Shown here in pieces: positions 61,690 to 64,000 of a DNA stretch of 64,000 nucleotides (its first letter is position 1; each line of letters opens with the position of its first letter). The notes under the pieces are model-generated. The model saw only the letters and a list, made by a program, of their open reading frames with translations, did not search any database and was not told where the DNA came from. The position numbers were made by a program, and so were the translations under genes. The stretch comes from Ailanthus altissimus (taxonomy: Eukaryota > Streptophyta > Magnoliopsida > Sapindales > Simaroubaceae), in contig OX327686.1 in NCBI GenBank assembly GCA_946807835.1, positions 124,001 to 188,000 on the forward strand, written 5' to 3'.

Positions 61690-62930
61690 CTTTGATTAAA
61701 TTCCTGAATAGGATGAACCTAACCGAGGGCAGTGGCTTAGTCAACATATCAGCAAGATTTTTAGACGACGTTATCTTTGTTAGACTAACTTCACCACTTT
61801 AAAAAATCTCTCGAATATAATGGAGCTGCACATCAATGTGTTTAGACATCTCGTAAAACACTTGATGCTTGCTTAGGTGTATGGCACTCTGGCTGTCACA
61901 ATACACACCGGTGTTCACATCTTCAGTAGCTATTACCTCTGTGCATATCCTTTTCAATCACACGGCCTCCTTAATAACTTCTTTAACAGCTATGTATTCT
62001 GCCTCTGTGGTAGATAGTGCAACCACATATTGTAAAACAGATCTCTAACATACATTACACCCAAACATTGTAAATACGTAACCCATCACTAATCTTCTTT
62101 TGTCTAGATCTCCTACGTAATTTGAGTCTACGTATCCTCTTACCATTACGCTGTTGTCCTCATCTATTTTATACATTAACATATGATTCGACGTTCCTTT
62201 GAGATATCTCAAAATCCACTTTATTGCAAGCCAGTGATCTTTTTTCGGATTCGCAATGTATCTATTCACCACACTCACAGCCTATACTATGTCTGGTCTT
62301 GTGCAAATTATTGCATATATAATGTTCCTCAAAGTGCTTACATACGATATTTTACTCATTTACAATTTCTCTTCTTTAGATGTCGGCAAATATACTGCTG
62401 AAAATCCAAAATCCACTTTATTGCAAGCCAGTGATCTTTTTTCGGATTCGCAATGTATCTATTCACCACACTCACAACCTGTACTATGTCTGGTCTTGTG
62501 CAAATTATTGCATATATAATGTTCCTCAAAGTGCTTACATACGATATTTTACTTATTTACAGTTTCTCTTCTTTAGATGTCGACAAATATGCTGCTGAAA
62601 TTTTAAAATATATGATCAAAGGAGTAGAGACAATATTTAAATTGAATATACCAAATTTTTTTAAAATCTTAAATATATATCGATGTTAAGATAAGAAGAT
62701 AACATCTTTTCTTTTTCTCACAATATTTATTCCCAATATCCTCTTCTGCTCCCAAATCTTTCATCTCAAACTCGTTATTCAACTACTTCTTGAATTTTTA
62801 TATTTCTTCTATGTTCTTATATACGATTAATATATCATTAATATATAAAAATAAATACATAATCTTACAACTCAAACTCTTAAAATACATACATTTTCTA
62901 TTAATACTTGAATTCAAAATCTACATACTT
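61690..62930 (-). pseudogene. Copia-3 reverse transcriptase/RNase H remnant
   Basis: The best open part is 62045-62278: VNRYIANPKKDHWLAIKWIL, RYLKGTSNHMLMYK and GYVDSNYVGDLDKRR, the classic copia border between reverse transcriptase and RNase H. Upstream it is broken by a 197-bp tandem duplication. Downstream are TTEAEYIAVKE-like and HLSKHQVFYEMSKHIDVQLH text. Not functional. Confidence 0.85.
62206..62599. repeat. 197-bp tandem duplication inside copia-3
   Basis: Units 62206-62402 and 62403-62599 (aaaatccact at 62211 and 62408) are nearly identical, with a handful of differences. The duplicated piece encodes about 65 codons including ICTRPDIVQ and VVNRYIANPKKDHW. Confidence 0.92.
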
Positions 62931-64000
62931 ATAAATTTATAAAAAAGGAAAAAAAAAAAACCTGAAACAAAATAGGAAAAATGAATGAGAGGACAGCAAA
63001 AAAAAAAAACTTTTATATTTAAATTTTATCCAATTGTTATATAAATTGTTATTAATTTCTGATCATTAACACCTTGCATTTCCAATATACAGAATTATGG
63101 TCACATGTGTAGGACTTTTATGTGTAAAAGTGTGACCCAAATCATTGAGCATTTTCAAATAAGTCCAAGCAAAAAATAAGATGAATGATTGCTATGACCA
63201 GATATTTATAGGAAAACATTCATCATTTCAGGAACTATGTCACGGTGAAAAAGGCACGAGGCTGCTGCAGTTAGCCAACACCCCTGTTACAATATATGAA
63301 AAATATTCCTTCAATTTTTGAAAATACATATTTGGGGCCTTATTATTTTAATTCTATACATTCAATATCTTTCCTTTAAGATTTGTTTTTTTTATAAAAA
63401 AAATGTACTTCTAAATTTGCCTTCATTTTAGGGTTTCCTTCATATTAAGAATCTAAATTCCTCTTCCTCCTTATTCGGTGGAAGGTAGTCTAATGCTTTT
63501 AAAAAGTTGGGTTCGAATACGAATTGGTCCTCTAAAATTTATTCTCAATTTATAAAGAGAGAGAGTACATTTCAATTTCTCTTTCTTATATAGATTTCTT
63601 TCCAATACTTATGGGAGGACATCAAGTCTATTTTAGACCTAAATACTCAAATTGTGCTTCGACAAATTTAATCTCTAAGTTGATGGTTTACTGATTATAA
63701 ATACTAATGGATTTGTGATTAAAGAATATTTAAGCTTAAAAAGAAGTACATATATTGTAATTATAGTTTACTATTTAATCTATTGTTTATATGCAAACTA
63801 TAAAATTATTATATTTGCAATTGATATAAATAACAAAATACGTGAAAAGGATGTTGATGAACTGAACATTGGTTAAGAGGATCTTGAAAAAAACGACATG
63901 TAGGAAGAAACCCCGGTTTTTGAGGAATCAAACATGGCAACATTCAACCAACAACTCCACTAAGTGAGTGAGACTAAGGCCGTGGCTTAGCTTTAGCTTT
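62931..64000. other. No gene seen
   Basis: AT-rich, poly-A tracts at 62950-63010. No recognisable coding or repeat borders. Confidence 0.55.

Larger units (their letters stand above)
57862..62930 (-). mobile_element. Minus-strand Ty1/copia element (copia-3), 3' LTR split by another copia
   Basis: The 3' LTR has one end near 57862 (plus-strand TGTTGAAGC), runs to 57993, is interrupted by 57994-61135 and resumes at 61136 (attcatggcgga); its other border, near 61600-61700, is not fixed. Rejoining the two flanks restores a run common in these LTRs (atgtagtttgg...ctacattcatggcgga). Upstream on the minus strand lies the end of the polymerase: RNase H-like ending with CDSQSAIHLSKH near 61880 and a short tail to about 61690, and reverse transcriptase up to about 62930 (YINDILIV near 62840, FEMKDLGAEED near 62760). 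The 5' half is absent. Confidence 0.78.

Noticed and set aside
62183..62689. Several overlapping plus-strand frames
   Set aside because: Antisense shadows of the duplicated copia reverse transcriptase segment.

Overview
This window is nuclear DNA of a flowering plant, most likely a eudicot. It is AT-rich, has introns with GT-AG borders, and carries plant-specific gene families (a PLATZ zinc-binding protein, two small serine-rich proteins) inside a dense bed of Ty1/copia, Ty3/gypsy, LINE and MITE repeats. I cannot name the species.

Four genes look intact, all on the minus strand. Two encode small serine-rich proteins of one family, 209 aa (18767-19396) and 117 aa (34707-35060). One encodes a nine-exon multi-pass membrane protein of 543 aa (38028-42256). 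One is a four-exon PLATZ gene of 249 aa (55998-57089). All exon joins of the two spliced genes were checked by hand for splice sites and reading phase. A fifth locus (11032-11974) is a broken fragment of a CWF19-like splicing-factor gene abutting a copia LTR.

Layout. 1-11030 is a retrotransposon graveyard: a decayed copia gag-pol split by an unidentified 2.1-kb repeat, then a 2.64-kb LTR-like repeat holding a Ty3-type solo LTR with perfect 5-bp duplications, then a second copia remnant with its 3' LTR. 11032-11974 is the CWF19-like fragment. 13984-16191 is a complete small non-coding LTR element on the minus strand, with PBS, polypurine tract and perfect target duplication. 18767-19396 is the first serine-rich gene. 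23139-25995 is a copia element with both LTRs and a perfect duplication but no polymerase. 30605-33255 is a second copy of the 2.64-kb repeat in the opposite orientation. 34707-35060 is the second serine-rich gene, followed by a MITE with a triplicated core (35777-36099). 38028-42256 is the membrane-protein gene. 46141-51045 is a decayed LINE interrupted by a younger LINE and by a solo copia LTR. 53705-54230 is another LINE scrap. 55998-57089 is the PLATZ gene. 57862-62930 is a minus-strand copia whose 3' LTR was split by a second copia (57994-61135).

The genes do not form a pathway. The structure of most interest is in the repeats: short GC-rich palindromic modules shared by LTRs of apparently different superfamilies and varying in number between LTRs, a copia LTR positioned to drive a chimeric CWF19-like transcript, and several nested insertions whose order can be read from target duplications. 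I found no clear new biological system; the LTR modules are the best candidate for follow-up.
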